Positions 15,724 through 23,923 of a stretch of DNA of 33,096 nucleotides are shown in pieces (the first letter of the stretch is position 1; each line of letters opens with the position of its first letter). Under the pieces are notes generated by a model. It worked only from the letters and a program-made list of their open reading frames with translations. It did no database searches and was not told where the DNA came from. The DNA is from Levilactobacillus paucivorans (lineage in GTDB: Bacteria > Bacillota > Bacilli > Lactobacillales > Lactobacillaceae). The position numbers and the translations under genes were made by a program. Location of the stretch: NCBI RefSeq assembly GCF_001437125.1, contig NZ_JQCA01000109.1, positions 16,025-49,120 on the forward strand, written 5' to 3'.

Positions 15724-15740
15724 TTTGACCAATTTTGACT
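15724..15740 (-). promoter_or_regulatory. CtsR operator of clpB
   Basis: The minus strand reads AGTCAAA-ATT-GGTCAAA, the tandem heptad of the stress repressor CtsR (RGTCAAANANRGTCAAA) with one mismatch in the spacer. It lies just upstream of the clpB -35, consistent with heat-shock derepression of clpB. Confidence -1.
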
Positions 15741-15748
15741 AAATCGAT

Positions 15749-16990
15749 TTAAGCTTTACTTTCAGTCAGTTCAGCGATCTTGATAATCACGTCAGTGGCC
15801 TTTTCCATGGTCTGTTCGGAGACATACTCGAAGCGCCCGTGCATGTTTTCCCCACCGGCGAAGAGGTTTGGTGTTGGCAAGCCCATAAAGGAAATCTTAG
15901 ATCCATCGGTTCCCCCACGAACTGGGAAGATCAGTGGCTTGATGTCGAGATCTTCCAAGGCTTCCTTAGCCAGGTCAACCACGGTCATGTCCTTCTCAAT
16001 CACTTCACGCATGTTGTAGTACTGGTCCTTGATGGTTACTTGAACCCGTTCTGAACCATATTGCTTGTTCAACTGGTCAGCAACGCCCTGGAAGAGCTTC
16101 TTACGGTCTTCGAAGACTTGACGGTCATGGTCTCTGATGATGTAGCTCAGGTGAGCGGAGTCCACGGTCCCCGTCATGCTGTACAGGTGGAAGAAGCCTT
16201 CGCGACCCTCAGTGTTCTCTGGCCGGTCATGGTCTGGCAAAGCGGCATGGAAGTCCATTGCCACTTGCGAGGCATTAACCATGACGCCCTTCGCTTCGGC
16301 TGGATGCACGTTGGTCCCGGTAATTTCGACCTGGGCATCGGCGGCGTTAAAGGTTTCATATTCCAATTGACCAAGTGGGCCACCATCAACGGTGTAGGCA
16401 ATGTCGGCCCCAAAGTCCTTGACGTCAAAGTGGTCGGCCCCGGTTCCGATTTCTTCATCGGGTCCCAGGCCAATCTCAATTTCACCATGCTTGATTTCTG
16501 GATGCGCCAACAGGTATTCGGCAGCGGCCATGATTTCGGCAACTCCGGACTTGTCGTCGGCCCCTAACAAGGTACTCCCATCGGTAGTAATCAGGGTGTG
16601 ACCCTTGTAATTCTTCAAGTTAGGGAAGACGGCTGGATCCAGGGTATATTTGCCCGCATCATCCAACTTGATGACCGACTGGCCATCATAGTTTTCAACG
16701 AACTTGGGCGTAATGTGCTCGCTGTTAAAATCCGCCGTGTCAAAGTGGGAAATGAATCCTAACTTCTGAACGGTCTTGTCGGTGTTAGCTGGCAACGTCG
16801 CAAAGACGTAGCTCGACTGTGGATTAATGTGCACATTCTTCAAGCCAATTGCCTTGAGATCAGCCACTAACCCATTCGCAAACTCAGTCAGACGAGGATC
16901 GGAAGGGATCGTCGTCGAATCCGGATTGGATCGGGTATTAATCTTAACGTACTTCAGAAAGCGGGGAATCAAATTTTCATACTTTGCCAA
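15749..16990 (-). CDS. pepT: Peptidase T (tripeptide aminopeptidase)
   Basis: A 413-residue M20 family zinc aminopeptidase that removes the N-terminal residue from tripeptides in the cytoplasm, part of the lactic-acid-bacterial peptide utilisation set. Metal site motifs are present: [11 protein letters not shown] (His and Asp ligands), [22 protein letters not shown] (bridging Asp), [16 protein letters not shown] (Glu ligands, general base) and [14 protein letters not shown], with [33 protein letters not shown] near the C-terminus. The start is TTG at 16988-16990, giving [21 protein letters not shown], the family N-terminus, with GAGGAG 9 bases upstream; no ATG is available in that frame nearby. 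I did not find a convincing promoter in the 56 bases before it, so it may be transcribed with nif3. Confidence -1.
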   Translation of the reverse strand: MAKYENLIPRFLKYVKINTRSNPDSTTIPSDPRLTEFANGLVADLKAIGLKNVHINPQSSYVFATLPANTDKTVQKLGFISHFDTADFNSEHITPKFVENYDGQSVIKLDDAGKYTLDPAVFPNLKNYKGHTLITTDGSTLLGADDKSGVAEIMAAAEYLLAHPEIKHGEIEIGLGPDEEIGTGADHFDVKDFGADIAYTVDGGPLGQLEYETFNAADAQVEITGTNVHPAEAKGVMVNASQVAMDFHAALPDHDRPENTEGREGFFHLYSMTGTVDSAHLSYIIRDHDRQVFEDRKKLFQGVADQLNKQYGSERVQVTIKDQYYNMREVIEKDMTVVDLAKEALEDLDIKPLIFPVRGGTDGSKISFMGLPTPNLFAGGENMHGRFEYVSEQTMEKATDVIIKIAELTESKA

Positions 16991-17046
16991 AATAAATCAC
17001 TCCTCAGTTAAGTTAATCAACAAATTAAGTGTACCTGTTTTTGAAA

Positions 17047-17853
17047 TTAAAGAAAAGTAAAGGGATCGGTATTCAACCCCGAGGTTTCCACCGTAATTGG
17101 CCAGTCATTTTCCTGAGCCCACTGCTTGAACAACGTGGTCAATTGGGCCTTACAGATGCTCTCAATGTGGTGACCAGGGTCGATCACACTGAGGCCGTGT
17201 GCCAACATGTCATGACCGGTATGGTAGGAAACATCCCCGGTTACATACACGTCGGCGCCCTGAGCCAAGGCCTCGGGATAGAACTGACTGCCACTGCCAC
17301 CCAGGACAGCAACGCGCTTCACAGGCGCATTAGGGGTCTGGCTAATCAGCCGTAAGCCGGTAATGTTGAAGATCTCCTTGCACCGAAAGGCAAAGTCCAG
17401 GACGGTCGTGGGTTCTGGTAAGTTGCCGATCCGCCCCATCATAATCTCGGGGGTCGCGGTACTCCCATTGCTAGGAATCAAGCCTGTGGTTTCTTCCAGA
17501 CCCAGTGCCCCGGCCAACCAGTCATTCATGCCGCCAGGCGCGCTGTCCAGGTTCGTGTGGGCCCCATAGACCGTAATGTGATGCTGTAACAGGGTCGCAT
17601 ACATCTGATTTTGTGGGTCGGCTAAGTCAAGATTCTTAGCCGGATGAAACATCATCGGATGGTGGGCAAAGATGAAGTCAGCGTTAAAGGCAATGGCCTC
17701 GGCCACAATCTCTGGTCGCACATCGAGGGTCACTAAGACCTTGTGGACTGGGGCATCCAATCTCCCCAGCTGTAACCCCACGGGATCGCCTGGTTCGGCC
17801 CAAGTCTGGGGCGCAAATTTTTCAAAACGTTCGACTAAATCACGCACTAACAC
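17047..17853 (-). CDS. Nif3-like dinuclear metal-centre protein (YqfO family)
   Basis: A 268-residue protein of the Nif3/DUF34 family, a widely conserved dimetal protein resembling GTP cyclohydrolase I structures, of uncertain function. Metal-binding residues are visible: His64-His65 in FIFAHHPMMFHP, Asp103 in GAHTNLDSAPGGMNDWLA, and the C-terminal His/Glu pair in DPGHHIESICK. The middle region (about 125-215) with VAVLGGSGSQFY and DVYVTGDVSYHTGHDMLA matches the family. The start is GTG at 17851-17853: the ribosome site GAGGAGG lies 9 bases upstream, inside the end of trmK, and the longer frame would begin within that site. It overlaps trmK by 14 bases, the classical trmK-nif3 pair of Firmicutes. 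Confidence -1.
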   Translation of the reverse strand: MLVRDLVERFEKFAPQTWAEPGDPVGLQLGRLDAPVHKVLVTLDVRPEIVAEAIAFNADFIFAHHPMMFHPAKNLDLADPQNQMYATLLQHHITVYGAHTNLDSAPGGMNDWLAGALGLEETTGLIPSNGSTATPEIMMGRIGNLPEPTTVLDFAFRCKEIFNITGLRLISQTPNAPVKRVAVLGGSGSQFYPEALAQGADVYVTGDVSYHTGHDMLAHGLSVIDPGHHIESICKAQLTTLFKQWAQENDWPITVETSGLNTDPFTFL

Positions 17854-18547
17854 GGTGTAAAACCTCCTCAATCTCTTGAATCTCAGCTGTCAGTTGGGCC
17901 ACCTTGTCCTCTGGAACCACCGCGGCTTGTTGCACTTGTTTGCGGACTGCTTGCGTCCGTGCCAGTTCACGTTGCCATTTCGCAATGAAGATTGCCGAAT
18001 GTTCCTGTAATAGGTAGGGCCCGAAGCGCAACTCCTCATCGTTATAGGTCTCTGGCTGATCGGCCCGATCGGCCACGAGGACTTCATAGGTGTGGCCATC
18101 TTCGGCCAAAATCTCCTCGGTCACCAATTGAAACCCATGGGTCATCAGGAATCGACGAACCACCATCTCACCCACGTTGGGTTGGAGGATCAGGCGTTTA
18201 ACCCCGGCCAGGCGATCGAAGTCTTGGGTCAGAATCTGGGTAATCAGGGTGCCCCCCATCCCCGCAATCACAACTGTATCGATCTGATCGGCCGGTTCAA
18301 TGGCCTTTAAACCATTGGCCAGGCGCGCTGTCAATCGATCGGTTAAGCCCTCACGTTGAATCTCATGAGCGGCATTTTCAAAGGGACCGCGGACAACCTC
18401 ACCAGCAACCCCGCCGGCAATCAGGCCGCGTTTTAAGAGGTTCACCGGGAGATAAGCATGATCGGTGCCAATGTCAGCCAATCGGCTCCCCTTTGGCACA
18501 TAGCTGGCAACGGTCGCCAGTCGATTTGATAAGTGGTCTGCATCCAT
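17840..18547 (-). CDS. trmK: tRNA (adenine(22)-N1)-methyltransferase TrmK
   Basis: A 235-residue SAM-dependent methyltransferase that makes 1-methyladenosine at position 22 of tRNA. SAM-binding motif I is LADIGTDHAYLPVNLLKRG (residues about 22-41), followed by GEVVRGPFENA, VVIAGMGGTLI (about 93-103) and LILQPNVGEMVVRRFL, the NPPY-like block being replaced by QPN as in this family. A C-terminal coiled segment (LARTQAVRKQVQ...EIQEIEEVLHRV) is also typical. The ATG 18545-18547 follows AAGGAAG by 8 bases. Its last 14 bases overlap the nif3 gene. A possible -10, TATACT at 18588-18593, lies upstream, but no strong -35. Confidence -1.
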   Translation of the reverse strand: MDADHLSNRLATVASYVPKGSRLADIGTDHAYLPVNLLKRGLIAGGVAGEVVRGPFENAAHEIQREGLTDRLTARLANGLKAIEPADQIDTVVIAGMGGTLITQILTQDFDRLAGVKRLILQPNVGEMVVRRFLMTHGFQLVTEEILAEDGHTYEVLVADRADQPETYNDEELRFGPYLLQEHSAIFIAKWQRELARTQAVRKQVQQAAVVPEDKVAQLTAEIQEIEEVLHRVSA

Positions 18548-18615
18548 TTTCTACGCTTCCTTTCGCATTTAAATTCTCATTACTCCTAGTATAAGCTAGT
18601 CACCGGCTCTTGAAT

Positions 18616-18649
18616 ACCCCACAATGCAAAACATATGTTCACCCCACAA
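18616..18649. repeat. Direct repeats flanking a palindrome upstream of trmK
   Basis: ACCCCACAA occurs at 18616-18624 and again at 18641-18649, exactly 25 bases apart, with the perfect 10-bp palindrome AACATATGTT (18630-18639) between them. It lies between the mmpL terminator and the trmK start. It may be a regulator-binding site; nothing similar was recognised. Confidence -1.
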
Positions 18650-18651
18650 AT

Positions 18652-18685
18652 AAAAAAAGTGCGTGGCCAACACCACACACTTTTT
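18652..18685 (-). terminator. Terminator after mmpL
   Basis: Minus strand stem AAAGTGTGTGG with CCACGCACTTT (one G-T pair), six-base loop, followed by a T run (plus-strand A at 18652-18658); 17 bases after the mmpL stop. The A/T flanks on both sides would allow function in both directions. Confidence -1.
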
Positions 18686-18701
18686 CTGGTCATTTTAAAA
18701 T

Positions 18702-21700
18702 TTAGTGACCGCTTCTCGTTTGGGGTTCTTCCGGCTGATCATCAGTCGGGGTTGGTCCCATCTTAGAATACGGGTACGGGTACGTAATCTTCATGACGGC
18801 TGGCATCACGATTGGTAAGAGGATGACCAACAGGATAATCCCGATGATCACGGCTAACGCAATCTGAATCAGCGTCATCACACCGGATGGCATCAAGGCC
18901 GCGAAGGTCCCACTTAAGATGACCCCGGCGGAGATAACCACCGTTCCAATCACCGTAGCCGCCTGTAACATCTTGTCACTGGTTGCCCCCGGTTCGTGGA
19001 GGTATTCACGGTACTTACGCATCAGGAAGATCGAGTAATCCACCCCAAGAGAAATCAGCATCACGAACGTGAAGAATGGCGTATTCCACGTCAGCATGTT
19101 GGTTCCCAGAACGGGATCGACTAACCAGTGCACAATGGTCAAGGCACCGGAGTAAGCCACTAACAGAATCCCTTCGATCACGATTGGTTGAACCAGAGAA
19201 TGCGTCACAACCATTAAGGCCACGAAGATCCCGGCTAACATGATAATCACGGTCCGCGTGAAGTCACTCGAGGCCATGTCATTAATATCGTTGGTCTGCG
19301 AGGTATTCCCACCAAAGGCAACCTTGGCCTTACCCAAGCTCGTTCCCTTCAAGGCCCCGTTAACCACCTTTTCCAGCTTAGGTAGCCGGGCCATAGCAGC
19401 GGCGGAACTTGGATCGTCATCGAGTACCACCGTCAGCTTCGTCAACTTCTTATTTGGCGAAACGTAGGTGTCTAAGGCTGGCTTGAATTCACTGCCGTGG
19501 AGTTGTTTGGTTGGAATGTAGAAGGTTTCGGCAGCCGCAGACTTCTGCAAGCCCTTCAGGTAAGTGTTGGCCGTGCCAACCCCACCGGAAACCTGCGTCA
19601 ACCCATTGGTGGCAGCGGTCAATTGCTTATTCATCGCGGCTAGTTTTTCCGCCATCGTTTGGTTCCCGGCAGCGACTTGACTCGCCCCAGAGACTAGCGT
19701 TGGCATCTTGCCGTTGATGCTAAACATTGCCCCAGAAAGTTGACCCGTAGCACTAGCAAATTGCGCCGACTGTGAACTAGCGGCACCCAAAGCTGTGGCG
19801 GCTCCCGGTAACGCAACCCCGGACTTCTGAGCCAAAGTGGCCACAGCCGTCTGAAGTTGTCCTGTTGAGCTTTGAAGAGCTTCGAGTTGTGAACCGACGC
19901 TCTTGGTTGAAGCCCCGATGGCGGTTGCGTCCCCACCGATGCTGGTTAGGGCACTCGTCAGTGTTGATTGTAACTTACTCTGAGCGGCACTCTGTTGCTT
20001 CAGAACGCCCGCTAAGACGCCCTGTTGCTTAGCACTCAGTGGTGCACCACTTTGAGAAAAGGCCTGAGCAACCGTTGCCGCATCGATCTGTGGCAGACTC
20101 TTCATTTCGCTCTGAACCGTTCCGATTTGTGTGCCGATGTCGGTGGCCTTAGCCCCAATATTGGTCAGGGACGCCTTGATACCACTGGTGTTGGTACTAC
20201 TGTTTTGAATCTGAGAATTCAATTCTTGGATCGCCGCATTTAATTGTGGCAAGGCAGCTTCAAGTTGGGCCAATTGGGCTGCCTGCTTGCCGCCAGAGGC
20301 GGAGGAGACTTGGCTGTTCAGCGTGTTCACCCCAGTGGAAACTTGGCTGATCGCTGATTGCAATTGACTTGTGCCGGCGCTGACCTGTTGGGACCCACTA
20401 GCCAGTTTATTTGCATCGCTAACGGCCCCAGAACCATTTTGGCTACCCAGTTGGCTATTGGCCGACTTAAGGCCCTTGTTGACCTTGTTAACCCCTTGTT
20501 GGGCCTGCGCTAAGCCAGAGGTGACGGAACTCATTTGGTTCCGCACATAGAGCTTCTTGATGGCCTTCCCACCAGGTTGAGTGACGGAAGCCACAGTCTT
20601 GACCCCATCGGAAGCTTGGAGTTGCTTCGTCAAACGGTCAATCAGTAACAATGATTTTTCATTGTCTAACTTGTGGTTACTTTGAATGTAAATGGTCGTG
20701 GGCTCGGCAGTCCCCTTGGAGAAATGCTGTTGCACGATCTTGAATCCTTGCTTGGCGGGAACATTGTCACCAATTTCCACCAAGTTATCGTAGTCCAACG
20801 TCCCGTGAGACGTCAGGGCCAGTGGAACGAAGATTAACCCTGTTACGATTAACGTGAGGATTGGCCGAATCATGGCATGCTTGGCCATCCCGTGCCAGAG
20901 TTTGCTATCGCCTTCACCCTGGAACTTCTTAACTGGCCAGAACATCTTTGGCCCACAAATGGCCATGAAGAATGGGTTTAACGTCAGGAGAACGGCCAGT
21001 AAGACCACAACCCCAACGGCAATTCCAACGGCTGACTTGTAGAGTGAGAAGTTGGCAAAGCCCAACACACTCATCCCAATCAGGACGGATAGGCCAGAAT
21101 ACAGCACGGTCCGACCACCAATCTTGATGGCCTCCTTGGTTGCCGTGTAACGGTCTTTCCCATTGGCCAGCCGCTCTCGGAACTCGTTATACAGGAGGAT
21201 ATTGTAGTCGGTCCCAATCCCAAAGAGCACGATGACGATAAAGACTTCCGTAAAGTTGGAGAATGGGAAGTTAAACCGATCGACCAGGTTGACAACGACG
21301 GAAATTGACGTGATGACGGATACCGCCACCGTCAGTAAGGAGAAGAGTGGCGTAACGGGTGACCGGAAGACCAACCAGAGCACCAAGAAAATAAAGATGG
21401 CGGCAATGACTTCGGTCTTCTGAACCCCGGCCTGCGTCGCGTCGGAAAAGTCTTGGTTTAAGACATCTGCCCCGGTCACGTAGGTTGTCACCCCGCTCGT
21501 CTTCGCCAACGACGTGATGTCGGAACGAATCTGGGTGACGGAATGACTGTTGGACTTGTGCACGTTCAGTTGGAGTAATTGCGTACTCTTGTCCTTAGAA
21601 ATTAACTGCGAAGCAGCCGTTGAACTGTCGCTGGCCGCAGTGATTGACCGGATTTCAAACTTGTTCTCATTATTTTTGATCCGGTTAATTGTCTTGTCGA

Positions 21701-21956
21701 TCTGGGTATTCTGGGCCGAAGTTAAGGCTGAATTCCCATTATTGAAGACCACGACGACCGCTGTGGTTCCCCGTTGTGACCGCCCCCATTGTTTTTGCAT
21801 GTTGGTGGCGCGGGTACTTTGGTAGCTACTAGGAACGGTGATTTGTCCCTTTTCCGCAACTAATTTACTCATGCTGGGAATCGTCACGACGGCTAAAATT
21901 ACAATTGCTAGCCAGCCAATCACGTTCCAGATGTAATGCTTATTCATCCATCGCAC
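18702..21956 (-). CDS. MmpL/RND-family membrane transporter
   Basis: A 1084-residue membrane protein with the RND/MmpL plan: one N-terminal membrane helix (WNVIGWLAIVILAVVTIP), an external domain, a first cluster of five to six helices (about 190-370) containing GIGTDYNILLYNEFRERLANG, a large external region, and a second cluster (about 905-1065) containing SLGVDYSIFLMRKYREYL; these two GxxxDY motifs lie in the proton-relay helices. The external region (about 480-820) is rich in Gln, Ser, Ala and Asn with coiled-coil-like repeats (QQVSAGTSQLQSAISQVSTG), as in YhgE/Pip-like proteins. The substrate (lipid, glycolipid, drug or peptide) is unknown. The start is GTG 21954-21956, 9 bases after AGGAGG; the upstream extension would start inside that site. 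It is 36 bases after an Rrf2 regulator gene and co-transcribed with it. Confidence -1.
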   Translation of the reverse strand: MRWMNKHYIWNVIGWLAIVILAVVTIPSMSKLVAEKGQITVPSSYQSTRATNMQKQWGRSQRGTTAVVVVFNNGNSALTSAQNTQIDKTINRIKNNENKFEIRSITAASDSSTAASQLISKDKSTQLLQLNVHKSNSHSVTQIRSDITSLAKTSGVTTYVTGADVLNQDFSDATQAGVQKTEVIAAIFIFLVLWLVFRSPVTPLFSLLTVAVSVITSISVVVNLVDRFNFPFSNFTEVFIVIVLFGIGTDYNILLYNEFRERLANGKDRYTATKEAIKIGGRTVLYSGLSVLIGMSVLGFANFSLYKSAVGIAVGVVVLLAVLLTLNPFFMAICGPKMFWPVKKFQGEGDSKLWHGMAKHAMIRPILTLIVTGLIFVPLALTSHGTLDYDNLVEIGDNVPAKQGFKIVQQHFSKGTAEPTTIYIQSNHKLDNEKSLLLIDRLTKQLQASDGVKTVASVTQPGGKAIKKLYVRNQMSSVTSGLAQAQQGVNKVNKGLKSANSQLGSQNGSGAVSDANKLASGSQQVSAGTSQLQSAISQVSTGVNTLNSQVSSASGGKQAAQLAQLEAALPQLNAAIQELNSQIQNSSTNTSGIKASLTNIGAKATDIGTQIGTVQSEMKSLPQIDAATVAQAFSQSGAPLSAKQQGVLAGVLKQQSAAQSKLQSTLTSALTSIGGDATAIGASTKSVGSQLEALQSSTGQLQTAVATLAQKSGVALPGAATALGAASSQSAQFASATGQLSGAMFSINGKMPTLVSGASQVAAGNQTMAEKLAAMNKQLTAATNGLTQVSGGVGTANTYLKGLQKSAAAETFYIPTKQLHGSEFKPALDTYVSPNKKLTKLTVVLDDDPSSAAAMARLPKLEKVVNGALKGTSLGKAKVAFGGNTSQTNDINDMASSDFTRTVIIMLAGIFVALMVVTHSLVQPIVIEGILLVAYSGALTIVHWLVDPVLGTNMLTWNTPFFTFVMLISLGVDYSIFLMRKYREYLHEPGATSDKMLQAATVIGTVVISAGVILSGTFAALMPSGVMTLIQIALAVIIGIILLVILLPIVMPAVMKITYPYPYSKMGPTPTDDQPEEPQTRSGH

Positions 21957-21992
21957 GCTGTGAAACCTCCTAATCAATTTTTGAAAATTTAT

Positions 21993-22511
21993 CTATTCTG
22001 CTGAATGACGCGTTAGCCAGGTGGTCCAATCCAGTTGGAGGGGTTGGTTATCTGCCGTAGGTAAGATATCCCCAATCGACAGCGTGGCTAATTGTTTCCG
22101 ATACTGCTGTTCCGCCTCAGCGAAGACGGCCAAAACGGTTGCAACCGGACGCTGATTCTCAAAGTCTTTTAACGCATACGTTTTCGTAAACGTACTCTCT
22201 TTGCCGAAACCAAAGACTTTGGAAACCAGGCCGGTACTCTTGACGAAGGGCGTCTCAGTCTCAATGGCTTCAAAGACATCCAGCAGTGTAATCTGCTTGG
22301 GATCTCGGGCCAAGACGATGCCACCCTCGCGACCGGAAACGGTTTTGACGATGCCACCCCCCGCTAACTTCTGCACAACCTTCTTCAGATAACTGGTCGA
22401 GATTCCCAATCTCTCGGCCACTAAATGGCTATGTAGGGGGACTTTTCGGTCTTGAATTCCCAAGATCGCCACGATACAAAAGGCCTGTTCCAAACTCGGT
22501 TTGCTCTTCAC
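21993..22511 (-). CDS. Rrf2-family transcriptional regulator
   Basis: A 172-residue winged-helix DNA-binding protein of the Rrf2 family. The recognition part is clear: SLEQAFCIVAILG, LHSHLVAERLGISTSYLKKVVQKLAGGGIVKTVSGREGGIVLARDPKQITLLDVFEAIE (residues about 6-85), including the signature G-R-x-GG wing. The three cysteines that hold an Fe-S cluster in IscR and NsrR are absent (only Cys12 is present, in the first helix), so sensing must be by another means. The start is GTG 22509-22511 with AAAGGAGGG 5 bases upstream. It precedes and is co-transcribed with the MmpL gene, so it most likely controls that operon, probably by binding the dyad over its own -10 element; this is inferred. Confidence -1.
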   Translation of the reverse strand: MKSKPSLEQAFCIVAILGIQDRKVPLHSHLVAERLGISTSYLKKVVQKLAGGGIVKTVSGREGGIVLARDPKQITLLDVFEAIETETPFVKSTGLVSKVFGFGKESTFTKTYALKDFENQRPVATVLAVFAEAEQQYRKQLATLSIGDILPTADNQPLQLDWTTWLTRHSAE

Positions 22512-22551
22512 GGTGGCCCTCCTTTCTCACAAAGTCATTTCTTTTAAACGA

Positions 22552-22564
22552 GATACATTATATC
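22552..22564. promoter_or_regulatory. Dyad over the rrf2-mmpL -10 element, candidate operator
   Basis: GATACATTATATC is a near-perfect dyad (mismatches at three central positions) that contains the -10 sequence TATAAT of the minus strand. Its place fits an autoregulatory operator of the Rrf2-family protein. Confidence -1.
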
Positions 22565-22584
22565 CCCTTTAAAAATTATTGCAA
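22557..22584 (-). promoter_or_regulatory. Promoter of the rrf2-mmpL operon
   Basis: Minus strand TTGCAA (22579-22584), 16-base spacer, consensus TATAAT (22557-22562), about 45 bases before the GTG start of the regulator. Confidence -1.
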
Positions 22585-22627
22585 GACTTTTAAAGAATAA
22601 ATTAAGTCTACCGGAATTATTTTTCAG

Positions 22628-22641
22628 TGTAAACGGTTTCA
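22628..22641. promoter_or_regulatory. Perfect cre site (CcpA) upstream of the rrf2-mmpL promoter
   Basis: TGTAAACGGTTTCA fits the catabolite-responsive element consensus TGWAARCGNTWNCA at every position. It lies about 44 bases upstream of the -35 box, between the 18-bp palindrome and the promoter, which suggests CcpA-linked control of the operon. Confidence -1.
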
Positions 22642-22658
22642 ACTTGGCGATTTATTTT

Positions 22659-22676
22659 TCGCCGAAATTTCGGCGA
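22659..22676. repeat. Perfect 18-bp palindrome between rpoD and the rrf2 promoter
   Basis: TCGCCGAAATTTCGGCGA is a perfect inverted repeat without spacer, and a further copy of the half element GGCGA lies at 22646-22650. There is no T run, so it is not a terminator; a protein-binding site is the more likely reading. Confidence -1.
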
Positions 22677-22718
22677 TCTTTTAACGGAATTATCTGTAAC
22701 TGGCGGCCTGGAAAACAC

Positions 22719-22768
22719 AAAAAAGCACTTGCCCCTCACCACAAAATTGCAGTGAGTCACAAGTGCTT
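22719..22768 (-). terminator. Terminator after rpoD
   Basis: Minus strand outer stem AAGCACTTG (22760-22768) with CAAGTGCTT (22723-22731), inner pairing CTCAC with GTGAG, then a T run (plus-strand A at 22719-22724). It lies 14 bases after the rpoD stop and ends the dnaG-rpoD transcript before the rrf2 region. Confidence -1.
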
Positions 22769-22782
22769 CTCTAAAGTTTAAA

Positions 22783-23907
22783 TTATTCCAAGAAATCCTT
22801 CAGTTGCTTGCTCCGTGATGGATGACGCAACTTCCGTAAAGCCTTGGCTTCGATCTGACGAATCCGTTCACGGGTAACCCCGAAGACCTTACCGACTTCT
22901 TCCAAAGTCCGGGTCCGGCCATCGTCGAGTCCGAAACGTAACCGCAGCACGTTCTCTTCACGGTCAGTCAAGGTGTCCAAGACACTCTCCAACTGTTCCT
23001 TCAAGAGTTCGTAAGCCGCATGGTCGGCAGGACTCGTGGCGTCTTGGTCTTCGATGAAGTCACCTAAGTGAGAGTCATCTTCTTCACCAAGAGGCGTTTC
23101 CAATGAAACGGGTTCTTGCGCGATCTTCAAGATCTCACGAACCTTTTCCGTTGGCATGTCCATTTCGGCCCCAATTTCTTCAGGCGTTGGTTCCCGCCCT
23201 AAGTCTTGGAGTAATTGCCGTTGAATCCGAATTAACTTGTTGATAGTTTCAACCATGTGCACGGGAATCCGAATCGTCCGCGCTTGGTCAGCGATAGCCC
23301 GTGTAATGGCTTGCCGAATCCACCAAGTGGCGTACGTGGAGAACTTGAACCCTTTACGGTAGTCGAACTTCTCGACGGCCTTCATGAGCCCCATGTTCCC
23401 TTCTTGAATCAGATCCAGGAATTGCATCCCCCGACCCACGTAACGCTTAGCGATGGAAACCACCAACCGCAAGTTGGCTTCAGCCAGTTCTTGCTTAGCA
23501 GCTTCTTCACCCTTTTCGATCCGCAAAGCCAAAGCGACTTCTTGGTCCGCCGTTAACAGGCTAACCCGACCGATTTCCTTCAGGTACATCCGGACAGGAT
23601 CATTGATCTTGACCCCGGTCGTTGAACCGGCAGCCTTCAATTCCTTCTTAGAAACGGCCTTTTGGGCTTTAACCGCCCGTGGGTCTGGCTCACCCTTAGC
23701 ATCAACCACGCTGATCCCAGCATCGGAAATTGTTTCGAGCAATTTATCCATCTGCTTAGCATCCAGCGTGTACGGGGTAGCTACCTTGTCAGTCAAATCA
23801 TCATAAGTGATCTGACCCGCTTTCTTGGTGTTCTTAATCAGAGCACGCACCGTCTTGTTGTATGCTTTCTGGTCAAACATTGGTTGATCCGTGGTTTTTT
23901 TTGCCAT
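22783..23907 (-). CDS. rpoD: RNA polymerase primary sigma factor RpoD (SigA)
   Basis: A 374-residue housekeeping sigma-70 factor. Region 1.1 is at the N-terminus (residues 15-75), region 1.2 at [29 protein letters not shown], region 2 includes [62 protein letters not shown] (core binding, -10 recognition and melting), region 3 follows, and region 4.2 is [30 protein letters not shown], the -35-binding helix-turn-helix. It lies 16 bases after dnaG, the usual dnaG-rpoD operon. The ATG 23905-23907 has a poor ribosome site, a run of G (AGGGGGT) 6-7 bases upstream. All promoters proposed in this window are of the type this factor would read. Confidence -1.
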   Translation of the reverse strand: MAKKTTDQPMFDQKAYNKTVRALIKNTKKAGQITYDDLTDKVATPYTLDAKQMDKLLETISDAGISVVDAKGEPDPRAVKAQKAVSKKELKAAGSTTGVKINDPVRMYLKEIGRVSLLTADQEVALALRIEKGEEAAKQELAEANLRLVVSIAKRYVGRGMQFLDLIQEGNMGLMKAVEKFDYRKGFKFSTYATWWIRQAITRAIADQARTIRIPVHMVETINKLIRIQRQLLQDLGREPTPEEIGAEMDMPTEKVREILKIAQEPVSLETPLGEEDDSHLGDFIEDQDATSPADHAAYELLKEQLESVLDTLTDREENVLRLRFGLDDGRTRTLEEVGKVFGVTRERIRQIEAKALRKLRHPSRSKQLKDFLE

Positions 23908-23923
23908 TAAAATACCCCCTAGA

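Noticed and set aside
16061-16567. 168-codon plus-strand open frame
   Set aside because: It lies wholly antisense to pepT, has no ribosome site, and its composition is the mirror of the pepT codons.
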